Origin: Cryomorpha ignava
Lineage (GTDB): Bacteria > Bacteroidota > Bacteroidia > Flavobacteriales_D > Cryomorphaceae
Length of the DNA stretch: 64,000 nt
Direction of reading: 5' to 3'
Assembly (NCBI RefSeq): GCF_010686655.1
Contig: NZ_JAAGVY010000004.1
Coordinates: 1-64,000, forward strand
Within the stretch, counting starts at the first letter, position 1. The number at the start of each line of letters is the position of its first letter. This document shows positions 43,686-52,185 of the stretch, piece after piece. Below the pieces are notes generated by a model that made no database searches, had not been told where the DNA came from, and saw nothing but the letters and a program-made list of their open reading frames with translations. The translations under genes and the position numbers were made by a program.

Positions 43686-46174
43686 AAAAGCATAAGATTG
43701 AAATACCTGTTTTGCTTCCCACTGTGCCTGATGAGAAAGATCAGTGCGTAAGCGAATTGATAAAAAAGCTTGAATACCAAGACGGCGTTGATAAAGTACA
43801 TGTATCTAAAAAATCAGAAAATGACTTGCCGCAGCTCTGTTTTCATTACAATTCAGATAAAATTTCAATCACAAAAATAGAATCGCTGGCTCGCAGAATT
43901 GGTGCTGAACTAACCGAAAAATATGGGCACAGCCTTCTTGAAGCGCAAGGAATAAGGCATGCCAGACATGCGAGAATAATCGAGAAGAGTTTGTTGAGTC
44001 TCGATGGTGTTCTTGAAGCTTCGGTTTCGGGGTCAGGCTTTTTACGTATAGAGTTCGAAAATTCAAAAATTGACCATCGCACAATCGATGAAGTTCTTGA
44101 AAAAAATGATTTAGAAATAATTAATCGCGAAGCAAATACTTCGGAATCTATTGGAGAAACAGAAAAAAACTTAGGGATGCACAAAGGTGATTCCGTAGCG
44201 CCAGACCATCAGGAAAAAGACCATGACCACAGTCATGGCGGTCTTTTTGGCAAGAATTCAGAGCTTATTTTTTCTCTTATTTGCGGAAGCTTATTGGGAA
44301 TTGGATTTGCGCTTTCGTTTGTTGATGAAGTTCCTGCTTACCTTAGCCTGATTATGTACGTAGTTGCTTATGCCTTTGGAGGTTATTACACTGCCAGGGA
44401 AGCAATTGCGACTGTATCAAAAGGTGGTTTTGAGATTGATTTTTTAATGCTGGTAGCAGCTATTGGCGCTGCAATTCTCGGCGTTTGGGCAGAGGGCGCT
44501 TTGCTCCTCTTTTTATTCAGCTTAGGCCACGCACTTGAACATTACGCCATGGGAAAGGCGCGAAAATCTATTGCGGCTCTGGCCGATTTGACGCCAAAAA
44601 TAGCCTTGCTTAAAAAGAATGGCGAGGTTGGTGAAGTCGGAATTGAGAATCTCTTGGTTGGCGATGTTATTCTGGTGCGGCCCAATAGTAAAATCTCTGC
44701 CGACGGATTTATAGTGATGGGTCAAAGCTCGGTTAATCAAGCACCCATTACCGGCGAGAGCATTCCGGTAGATAAAAAACCCGTTGAAAATCCGGATATG
44801 ATTTTTGAAACAGATCTGGACATCCCGGAAGAAAGTCGCGTGTTTTCAGGCACCATAAACGGGAATAGTACCATTGAAGTAAAAGTGAGCAAAGAAACCA
44901 AAGACTCTACCCTCTCGCGCTTAATAAATTTGGTAAACGAAGCCCAGACTCAAAAATCTCCTACACAACGCTTTACAGATAAATTCGAAAAATACTTCGT
45001 TCCGATTGTACTAAGTCTTGTTGTGTTGCTCATTTTTGCTTTTCTGGTTATTGACGAAAGTTTTAGCGAAAGCTTCTATCGGGCTATGGCCGTGTTGGTG
45101 GCTGCGAGTCCCTGTGCTTTGGCCATTTCTACCCCCAGCGCGGTGCTTAGTGGCGTGGCGAGAGCTGCGCGTGGAGGCGTGCTGATAAAAGGCGGTCGCC
45201 CGCTCGAAAATCTGGGTACGCTCACCGCAATAGCTTTTGACAAAACGGGTACACTAACGGAAGGAAAACCCAAGCTTACGCGAATAGTTCCTCTCGGTGG
45301 GATTTCTGAAACAGAACTTCTAAAAATTGCGGTGGCTGTGGAAGAACTTAGCGATCATCCATTGGCAAAAGCCTTAGTTAGAGATGGAAAAGAGCGACTC
45401 GGTGATGTGGAAATACCCGGTGCAGATCATCTGGAAGCTGTATTGGGCAAAGGAATTAAAGCTGATTTGGAAGGCGAAAAAATCTTTATCGGAAATCTGG
45501 AATTATTTGATACTCTCGACGATCAAAAGCCTGGTAAGGCAACGTTAAGCGCCGTTCAGGAACTTGAGGCCGAAGGAAATACAACCATGCTAATTCGCAA
45601 AGGGAAAACATATATTGGCATCATTGGCATGATGGACAAACCGCGGCCAGAGGCGAAGGAGACCTTGAAGAAACTCAAAGAATTAGGTATCAGGCGAATG
45701 ATCATGCTCACCGGCGACAACCAGCAAGTGGCAGACAATGTTGCAAAAGAGATAGGATTGACAGATGCCTGGGGTGGTCTCCTGCCCGAAGATAAAGTAA
45801 AAGCTGTTAAGGATTTGATGCTCAAAGAATCTAAAATGGCTATGGTGGGTGATGGTGTAAACGACGCGCCTGCAATGGCCAATAGCACTGTGGGAATAGC
45901 CATGGGCGCGGCGGGTAGCGATGTAGTTCTTGAAACTGCCGATATTGCGCTGATGGCCGATAAGCTTGAAACGCTTCCATTTGCAATTGGCTTAAGCCGA
46001 ATGGCGAGCCGAATTATTAAACAAAACTTATGGATAAGCCTTGGGATGGTTGCCTTATTAATTCCGCTTACAATTCTCGGTGTAGCATCTATTGGCCCGG
46101 CGGTGCTCATGCACGAAGGCTCTACCTTGGTAGTGGTTTTCAATGCGTTGCGGCTTTTGGCCTACAAGTCCTGA
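43682..46174 (+). CDS. heavy-metal translocating P-type ATPase (P1B, ZntA/CadA type)
   Basis: 830 residues. The ion site Ser476-Pro477-Cys478, the phosphorylation site Asp520 in DKTGTLTEGKPK, the SDHPLAKAL motif and the GDGVNDAPAMA hinge are all present. The CPC-to-SPC change, with the Lys in the last helix region, points to Zn/Cd/Pb rather than copper. The ~160-residue N-terminus looks like two ferredoxin-like folds but lacks the CxxC metal motif. A His-rich loop (HQEKDHDHSHGG, about 176-187) may replace it. It exports metal ions from the cytoplasm to the periplasm, feeding the RND pump. The start overlaps the DUF3703 stop. Confidence 0.94.
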   Translation: MKKHKIEIPVLLPTVPDEKDQCVSELIKKLEYQDGVDKVHVSKKSENDLPQLCFHYNSDKISITKIESLARRIGAELTEKYGHSLLEAQGIRHARHARIIEKSLLSLDGVLEASVSGSGFLRIEFENSKIDHRTIDEVLEKNDLEIINREANTSESIGETEKNLGMHKGDSVAPDHQEKDHDHSHGGLFGKNSELIFSLICGSLLGIGFALSFVDEVPAYLSLIMYVVAYAFGGYYTAREAIATVSKGGFEIDFLMLVAAIGAAILGVWAEGALLLFLFSLGHALEHYAMGKARKSIAALADLTPKIALLKKNGEVGEVGIENLLVGDVILVRPNSKISADGFIVMGQSSVNQAPITGESIPVDKKPVENPDMIFETDLDIPEESRVFSGTINGNSTIEVKVSKETKDSTLSRLINLVNEAQTQKSPTQRFTDKFEKYFVPIVLSLVVLLIFAFLVIDESFSESFYRAMAVLVAASPCALAISTPSAVLSGVARAARGGVLIKGGRPLENLGTLTAIAFDKTGTLTEGKPKLTRIVPLGGISETELLKIAVAVEELSDHPLAKALVRDGKERLGDVEIPGADHLEAVLGKGIKADLEGEKIFIGNLELFDTLDDQKPGKATLSAVQELEAEGNTTMLIRKGKTYIGIIGMMDKPRPEAKETLKKLKELGIRRMIMLTGDNQQVADNVAKEIGLTDAWGGLLPEDKVKAVKDLMLKESKMAMVGDGVNDAPAMANSTVGIAMGAAGSDVVLETADIALMADKLETLPFAIGLSRMASRIIKQNLWISLGMVALLIPLTILGVASIGPAVLMHEGSTLVVVFNALRLLAYKS

Positions 46175-46241
46175 TTAATATCAGATTTTACAAGCTCTGT
46201 TCTCCATTGCCGTCACAAGGCGAATGATTACCTTTAGCGTT

Positions 46242-46286
46242 ATGAGCAATGACTTTAGTTTCACCATTCAAAATTATTCAAAATGA
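46242..46286 (+). CDS. possible 14-residue leader peptide coupled to the DUF3347 gene
   Basis: An ATG five bases after TACCTTTA (46229-46236, a near -7 box) opens a 14-codon frame whose TGA overlaps the ATG of the next gene (ATGA). The arrangement would allow coupled translation, but short frames like this also arise by chance. Confidence 0.25.
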   Translation: MSNDFSFTIQNYSK

Positions 46287-46795
46287 AAAACTCAAAAATA
46301 TTTAATATGGCAATTGCAATTCTGTTATGCACATTTTTTCTCACTTCGTGCAGCGCTAACTCCAAAGAGCAAACCGAAAGTGAAGAAGCATCACCAGTTT
46401 TAGGCGAGCAGGCCAATCCAATAATTGCGGCATATCTCCAGTTAAAAGATGATCTGGTAGATACCGATGCAAAAAAGGCTCAAAATTCGGCTACTGAATT
46501 TATTGCCACTCTAAAAGATGCGGACGGTGAAAGTATTGAAATAATTATCGGAGCGGCGGAGAAAATTGCTGCATCAAGCGACGTGAATGTTCAAAGAGAA
46601 TATTTTGAAACTTTATCTGACGAATTATACGTTTTCGCTCAAACTGAAGATATGGGTGTAAAGCTATATCGCCAATATTGCCCTATGGCCTTTCAAAACA
46701 AAGGTGCTTATTGGTTGAGCAGCGAGAAAAAAATAATGAACCCTTATTTTGGAGACAAAATGTTGCATTGCGGAGTTGTGAAGGAGGAGCTTTAA
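46283..46795 (+). CDS. DUF3347 lipoprotein of the metal-efflux locus
   Basis: 170 residues. The lipoprotein signal ends F-L-T-S-Cys near residue 24. The DUF3347 domain shows ANPIIAAYLQLKDDLV and, near the end, YRQYCPMAFQNKGAYWLSSEKKI followed by NPYFGDKMLHCG. The family occurs alone or at the end of CusB-type adaptors; the Cys, Met and His in the closing motifs probably bind metal. It is the last gene of the efflux operon, about 110 bases after the ATPase. Confidence 0.88.
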   Translation: MKNSKIFNMAIAILLCTFFLTSCSANSKEQTESEEASPVLGEQANPIIAAYLQLKDDLVDTDAKKAQNSATEFIATLKDADGESIEIIIGAAEKIAASSDVNVQREYFETLSDELYVFAQTEDMGVKLYRQYCPMAFQNKGAYWLSSEKKIMNPYFGDKMLHCGVVKEEL

Positions 46796-47620
46796 TAGAA
46801 TTTCTTCTTTTTAAGAAGCTCGACGAAGTATATCGATAAAACACGCAGGTTTTTCTTCGATAAAAGAGAATCATAAAATATACTTCAACTTATTATCTGT
46901 CAATACCCTCGCGCGCGCCCAGCCCCTAATCTAATCTCTTTACACACCTATTGAGATCTAACTTACATGGTATAATTTAGGAGCAAAGAAATATGATATT
47001 GTTCGAATCGCTATCTCAATAAATCCATTTCTAAGGCAACACAAAAATCTCTACATCAATGCCTTTCGCACCCCCAGCCCCTAAACGAATCTCTATACAC
47101 ATCGTACTCGAAAATTGTCTTTTGGTGTTCAGACCTTATAAATCGCTGTTCATCAAAGCCTTCCCGCATCCGACGAGGCTTTTCGCCGACGACCGAAGGG
47201 AGTGCGTATTCTAAGATTAAAAGGGTGAGACAAATCTAAAGGTATGTAGAGGAATGCACGGGCGCGGGAAGCTGTTGGTATTTAGTCAATTGTATGATAT
47301 AAATGTGAAAAGGGAATTTCACCTGACGATATGTAATGAGATGAGACCTAGAGGGGAGTTTCCGCCGCACACATTTCGACTTCGCTCAACACACCGCATT
47401 ATCGTTCCAGAAAAAGCTTAATTTCAGAAATGTTAAAGAATAGCATATTAATGAATAATATTGCTCCCATGAATAACTTGTGCGGCAGTACCCTTTCGAT
47501 TTTATGAGTCCGTATGGAAGGGCAAGGGCGCGCGTGGGAGTTTATTACGCCCTATGGTTGTGAGACCGATGCGCTAAGTTGTCAACCATTTCTATCGGTG
47601 CTAAAGTAAGTAGCCAAAAA
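46796..47620. repeat. gene-free gap made of diverged palindromic repeat elements
   Basis: No gene was found in ~820 bases. Repeated words include C-rich CGCCCAGCCCCTAA (46916-46929) and CCCCCAGCCCCTAAAC (47072-47087), complementary G-rich words (GGGCGCGGGAAG at 47260-47271, AAGGGCGCGCGTGGG at 47525-47539), TTTCGACTTCGCTCAAC (47374-47390) and GGGAGTGCGTAT (47198-47209). Several blocks align with the element at 34812-35078. Confidence 0.6.
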
Positions 47621-47626
47621 AAAATA

Positions 47627-47679
47627 CCCTGCCACTCCAAAAAATTGGATTTACCAATTTTGAAGTAGCAGGGTTTTTA
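47627..47679 (-). terminator. terminator of the BamE-like gene
   Basis: A long hairpin pairs ACCCTGC with GCAGGGT and inner AAATTGG with CCAATTT. On the minus strand it is followed by a T-run, just past the stop at 47692. Confidence 0.75.
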
Positions 47680-47691
47680 AATATCTAAAGA

Positions 47692-48150
47692 TTACGGCCA
47701 GTTTACTGTATCTTCATCTATGAAGAAAGGGCCAAACTGAACTTCTGTAACATGACCTTCGCGCAGCCAGATCAGCATTTCAATTTCATCAGATTCAACT
47801 GTCTCCAGTCGCGAACCATCATCGAAATCTTCGGTGAAAGTTAAATTCTTGTGGCCTTTTTTGCGCAAAAGCTCAATAAGCCGGTCCCGACTCATATCAA
47901 TTATCTTTTCGCCGTAAAGCACTGTTTCATCGTTTGCAGAAACAATTGTGGTAAGCCGCATTTTTTCTATTGCGTCAAATACCAAAGACATACCGAGAGT
48001 GTCATAATGCCAATACTCCAGATGATCTTGGTCTTCAGCGGGTTCTATCTCATCGGGCTCACCAAGAAGCTTTTCAACCTGATCCTTTTTTAATCCAAAA
48101 TGCAATTTACCAATCCCCTGTCCGGGAGTGATTACCGTAAACTTTTCCAT
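47692..48150 (-). CDS. cytosolic protein with BamE/SmpA-like fold, unknown function
   Basis: 152 residues without a signal peptide. The opening, GQGIGKLHFGLKKDQVEKLLGEPDEIE, resembles the BamE/SmpA pattern (a helix that sets G-x-P-D before a beta sheet). Acidic residues dominate. Such folds also occur in immunity and scaffold proteins. It is 64 bases downstream of a large secreted-protein gene on the same strand, so it may be cotranscribed. No function can be given. Confidence 0.6.
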   Translation of the reverse strand: MEKFTVITPGQGIGKLHFGLKKDQVEKLLGEPDEIEPAEDQDHLEYWHYDTLGMSLVFDAIEKMRLTTIVSANDETVLYGEKIIDMSRDRLIELLRKKGHKNLTFTEDFDDGSRLETVESDEIEMLIWLREGHVTEVQFGPFFIDEDTVNWP

Positions 48151-48214
48151 TGTGCGTTTAATGTGTCTTCTAAATTATTTTAAGTAGCAATAATACATTA
48201 ATTTCTATATAAAA

Positions 48215-50515
48215 TCACCTTCTTTTTCTACCGGTTTCTTTATTTTCTTTGGCAGGCGTCGTTTTACGTGTCTTGGGCGCACTGTAAGAACGGCTACGGT
48301 CATAGTTTTGTTGACCGCGTTCACGATTTTGGTATGAATTATTCAAATTAGGTGGCGAAGGCTGCCTTTCGGTTGGTCGCGGTTTTGGTTGAGTTTGCGG
48401 AATAGCCTTCTTTCTGGTCTGAGGACGCGTTTGTGGTTTTGTTGGAGGTTTCCTTTGCTCACGTGTTTGCGGACGCCTATCGGGCTTAGTTTGCGGTCTT
48501 GTCTCTTTTATTGTGTTATTCCCCGGTTGTCGGGTTCCCTGATTTATGTCATCACGCTTTGTTTTTGCGGCTTCCTTACTTTTAGGAGCGTCGCGTGTAC
48601 CGACATTTGTACGCTCTTTCCAATCGCCTTGCTTACTGCGCTCATACACATTCCCTTTTTTGTCGGCATATATATTATTCGGACGGTTTGAAGGTCGAGA
48701 AACGTCTTTGTTTCGAGCTACCTGATCTCTGGTACTTGTATTTCGCACACCACTCTGCTGATTGCGGTAGGCATTTTGCGAACCGGCGCGATATCCATTC
48801 CCAACTCCGTTGTTAATGCTACTGTGATATCCGTGATGATACCCGTTGTAATAACCATTGCGGTAACCGGCTCTGTATCCGCATGGACCCCAATAAGGAC
48901 GGTAATAAGGGTGATAACCCCATCCTATCCATCCATACGAATAACCCATGCCAAAGCCCCAACCGGTGTATGGATTGTAGTGCACATTATAGCCGTATGT
49001 TACAGGACGCGGATAGTAAACTGAACCATACCAGTATGGATAGTTATAGCCCGTACCATAAACTACTACTCCACCGTAAACATAAGAATAAGTGTAGCCG
49101 GGAAGATATCCCACATACACTACTTCGGGAGTAGAATTATAGACATACACATATTTAGTATTGTAAACCGGAGCTGACGGAGGAATCTGATCAACCTCAT
49201 CGGGTCGGTGATCGCTAACTTCCCACGGGCCGGCAGGGTAATTTGATATAAACCAGATACCGTTGTCAACACAGTAAAATTTCTGATTTATTTTCATTAC
49301 CTGTTTATCAGAATTTACCGAATACGAAACGTCGGTATTTGATATCTGTTTAAATTTCGGATCACCGTCGAAATTCACTTCCAGCTTAGCCTCGCTTCGC
49401 ACCACTTCAGCGGTTTGCGGAATAGTTTGCTCAAGCAAAGCATCTTTGGCTTCATCGGTATTTGGCACGCTTACGCGCACGCTTGCCATTTGGCTTTCAG
49501 CTGGAATATTTTGAAAGTCAGCCGGGAGATTTCTGGGATCTTCAAACACCCAACTCCCATCTGCAAGTGTTTTTGATTTATACCACCTGCCGGCCAGCAA
49601 AACATAATGCATTTGGGTATTGATATCCATGATAATATCATTTTCGGTATTCGCAACATAGAGAAGCTTGGTGCCTTGTATTGGCTTGTAATCAGGCTCT
49701 CCAGAGGTTGCGATTAATTCTGATGGCTTATAAACCACAAGCAGTTTAGGGGTTATATCAGCCTCATTTTTTGCTGTTTCTGTATTCTCATTTTCGGGAG
49801 CATTAGCTTTTGCAAATTCCTTTATGTTGGAAGCTACATTGCCGGTCACCACCCAATTATCGGGAGGCGTTTTGGTGGTATACCATTTTCCGCCACCGTT
49901 TATGTAGTAACTTTTAGTCTGTAAATCTTCCGCAATAAAAAAGGGTGAGTTTTCTACATATTGTAAGTTTTGATCTTTAAGTTCCTTCCATATAGGATCA
50001 CCATCAACAGTGATAAGAATGGTAGGCTCGGTTCGGAAATAAATAATTGGCGGTGTATTGTCAATATTATCTGCCAGATTTTGAGTTCTCTCAGCATCAT
50101 CAAGCGAAGCAATTAATCTATCTAGCGAGATTACGATATCCATTTTCTCTAAGGTCGATGCAATCTTGGCGCTCTTATTAGCTATTTCTGTGCTATCGGT
50201 AAGCCCCGGAAATTGCAAATCCATAATGTCTATTTGGTCTAGCACAGCCGTTCTGGCTTCCTTGTCGGTTTGCAAAAAAGACCGAAACCAAAATGCACCA
50301 AACAGCATTTCCCCTTTTTCGGGTTTTAGGCTTATGGCGCATCTTCCTTCAAGTATATTGCCGGTATAAGAATCTATTTGGGGTTGGTAATACGTAAGGA
50401 TTCCCTCATTAGTAGACACTTCACGAGGCCATTCTATATCGGTTATCTTGTCGGTTTGAGCCTTCATAATTATTGTTGAAACAAAAAGGCAGAGAACTGT
50501 GAATAAGAATTTCAT
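48215..50515 (-). CDS. large secreted Tyr/Gly- and Arg/Pro-rich protein (carbohydrate-binding family V/XII-like)
   Basis: Starting at ATG 50515 gives 766 residues and a proper signal peptide (VSTIIMKAQ). The frame could extend ten codons to 50545, which would only lengthen the signal. Three ~100-residue repeats contain W-Y/F-x(T/S) motifs (KWYTTKTPPDNW, RWYKSKTLADGSW, IWFISNYPAGPWE), the pattern of the so-called carbohydrate-binding V/XII proteins of Bacteroidetes. A Tyr/Gly-rich segment (about 475-580: YVGYLPGYTYSYVYGG, GYRNGYYNGYHHGYH) and a ~180-residue Arg/Pro/Thr/Gln-rich basic tail follow. It is probably at the cell surface; the basic tail could bind polysaccharide or nucleic acid. Confidence 0.75.
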   Translation of the reverse strand: MKFLFTVLCLFVSTIIMKAQTDKITDIEWPREVSTNEGILTYYQPQIDSYTGNILEGRCAISLKPEKGEMLFGAFWFRSFLQTDKEARTAVLDQIDIMDLQFPGLTDSTEIANKSAKIASTLEKMDIVISLDRLIASLDDAERTQNLADNIDNTPPIIYFRTEPTILITVDGDPIWKELKDQNLQYVENSPFFIAEDLQTKSYYINGGGKWYTTKTPPDNWVVTGNVASNIKEFAKANAPENENTETAKNEADITPKLLVVYKPSELIATSGEPDYKPIQGTKLLYVANTENDIIMDINTQMHYVLLAGRWYKSKTLADGSWVFEDPRNLPADFQNIPAESQMASVRVSVPNTDEAKDALLEQTIPQTAEVVRSEAKLEVNFDGDPKFKQISNTDVSYSVNSDKQVMKINQKFYCVDNGIWFISNYPAGPWEVSDHRPDEVDQIPPSAPVYNTKYVYVYNSTPEVVYVGYLPGYTYSYVYGGVVVYGTGYNYPYWYGSVYYPRPVTYGYNVHYNPYTGWGFGMGYSYGWIGWGYHPYYRPYWGPCGYRAGYRNGYYNGYHHGYHSSINNGVGNGYRAGSQNAYRNQQSGVRNTSTRDQVARNKDVSRPSNRPNNIYADKKGNVYERSKQGDWKERTNVGTRDAPKSKEAAKTKRDDINQGTRQPGNNTIKETRPQTKPDRRPQTREQRKPPTKPQTRPQTRKKAIPQTQPKPRPTERQPSPPNLNNSYQNRERGQQNYDRSRSYSAPKTRKTTPAKENKETGRKRR

Positions 50516-50680
50516 ACTTATATGTTTTTCAAGGGATAGCTTCATGGCTTATTGATAGCAATTAGCGTGCAAATTATGCAGATGGGAATTTTCTTTGTAG
50601 TATTTTTATTCTCGTTTCCAATAAAGTGGTAATTCTGAATAGTATTTTCACAAAGTTCATACAGACAAAAACATAATGAA

Positions 50681-51271
50681 ATGGAAAAAGAAAAAACTGT
50701 AGAAGCTTACCTTACGAAAAATGAGAACTGGAGAAATGAGCTCGAAAAGCTGCGTGCAATATTACTTCGAACAGAGCTTACTGAGGCGATAAAATGGGGA
50801 ATTCCAACCTACATGGCTCATGGAAAAAAAATACTTGCAATGGGTGCATTCAAGCATCATGTTGCGCTATGGTTTCACAACGGCGTATTTCTAAAAGACG
50901 AAAAAAATGTGCTCATAAATGCAAATGAAGAAAAGACGCGCGGGTTGCGGCAATGGCGTTTTGCTTCCGCAGATGAGATTGATGCCGACCTGGTATATCG
51001 CTATGTTCTTGAAGCCATTCAGAATCAAAAAGAGGGCAAAGAAATAAAACCGGAGTCAAAAAAGATAAGTATGCCGGTTGAGCTAAAGGAGGCTTTGGAT
51101 ACCGATAAAGAATTAAAATCGGAATTTTTTGCGCTTAGTCCGGGCAAACAAAAGGAGTACGCAGAATTTATAGGAAGCGCCAAGCAAGAGTCAACACGCA
51201 ATACGAGGCTAGAAAAGTGTAAACCCATTATTCTCACCAGCAAAGGATTACACGAAAAGTACCGCAAATAA
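50681..51271 (+). CDS. YdeI/OmpD-associated family protein (DUF1801 + C-terminal OmdA domain)
   Basis: 196 residues. The DUF1801 part (about 5-110) has LRAILLRTELTEAIKWGIPTY and VALWFHNGVFLKD. The C-terminal part (about 125-196) matches the YdeI OmdA domain, with SPGKQKEYAEFIGSAKQ and R...LEKCKPIIL. These proteins are cytosolic; E. coli-type relatives are induced by peptides or osmotic stress, but the biochemical role is unknown. It stands alone. Confidence 0.88.
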   Translation: MEKEKTVEAYLTKNENWRNELEKLRAILLRTELTEAIKWGIPTYMAHGKKILAMGAFKHHVALWFHNGVFLKDEKNVLINANEEKTRGLRQWRFASADEIDADLVYRYVLEAIQNQKEGKEIKPESKKISMPVELKEALDTDKELKSEFFALSPGKQKEYAEFIGSAKQESTRNTRLEKCKPIILTSKGLHEKYRK

Positions 51272-51386
51272 GCATCCAAATCTTGAAGGTTGCTATTGTT
51301 GATAAATGGGCTATTTGGTCTCAAAAGTCAGTTAAATAAACCATTGCACCTAGCCATCTATTCCATTACCTTAGCGGTTTCAAAAA

Positions 51387-51394
51387 TAAATTTG
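51387..51394 (+). promoter_or_regulatory. candidate -7 box implying a leaderless GTG start for the esterase gene
   Basis: TAAATTTG ends five bases before a GTG at 51400. The reading frame also has a GTG at 51394, which overlaps the box and is therefore less likely to be the start. Confidence 0.4.
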
Positions 51395-51399
51395 TGGAA

Positions 51400-52170
51400 G
51401 TGATCTCCGGCTTTGCCCCTATTATAACAATTATTGAAGAAGCTTATCAGATTCCTCAATTGGGTCGTAACAGACGTATTTCTGCTCTTTTGCCGTACAA
51501 TTATCATGAATCAAACAAGTCTTATCCCGTTCTCTATCTCAATGATGGTCAGAACTTATTTAATGAAAATGCACCTTTTGGAAACTGGGCGATAGACAAG
51601 GAATTAGCCACTTTGGCCGAGGCGGGCCATTCTGAAATCATTGTAATTACAATAGATCATGGTGGCGAAGATCGCATTACAGAATACCTGCCTTACTTTA
51701 ATCCAAAATTCGGAAAAGGTGAAGGGGTATTATATCTGAAATTTTTGCATGAAACGCTCATTCCATATGTCAATAAGACCTTTAGAACAATTCCCGATCG
51801 CGAAAACACCGGTATTGGCGGAAGCTCAATGGGCGGTCTTATCAGTCTTTTTGCAGGCCTGAACCAACAGCAGGTTTTCAGCAAATTGCTTATCTTTTCT
51901 CCGAGTTTGTGGATTGCACCAAAAATGTTTCAGCAAGCCGAAAATTTCAGCCCTAACCTGCCTATGCACATGTATATATACTCAGGCGGAAAAGAAAGTG
52001 CAAACCATTTGCCCAATGTACTGCGGTTTAAAAACCGGCTGCTTAGAGGCAATCCGGAATATCATAATATAGACCTCCGCGTAGAGTTAAATCCTTATGG
52101 AACACATAGTGAGTTTTACTGGCGGCATGAGTTTCCTAAAGCCGTTTATTGGCTCTACTTCAATAAATAA
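51400..52170 (+). CDS. alpha/beta-hydrolase, esterase family (PF00756-like)
   Basis: 256 residues from the GTG at 51400 (258 from 51394). The fold shows YPVLYLNDGQNLF, IVITIDHGGEDRITEY, the nucleophile elbow GGSSMGG, and a late His in GTHSEFYWRHEFP. It resembles enterobactin/bacillibactin esterases and S-formylglutathione hydrolases of the esterase-D group, and lacks a signal peptide. The next gene starts 15 bases downstream and a third 10 bases beyond that. So this esterase, an M17 aminopeptidase and an ATP-grasp ligase form one unit. The ester or amide substrate is unknown. Confidence 0.85.
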   Translation: MISGFAPIITIIEEAYQIPQLGRNRRISALLPYNYHESNKSYPVLYLNDGQNLFNENAPFGNWAIDKELATLAEAGHSEIIVITIDHGGEDRITEYLPYFNPKFGKGEGVLYLKFLHETLIPYVNKTFRTIPDRENTGIGGSSMGGLISLFAGLNQQQVFSKLLIFSPSLWIAPKMFQQAENFSPNLPMHMYIYSGGKESANHLPNVLRFKNRLLRGNPEYHNIDLRVELNPYGTHSEFYWRHEFPKAVYWLYFNK

Positions 52171-52185
52171 ACCCCCTCTTCCCCA

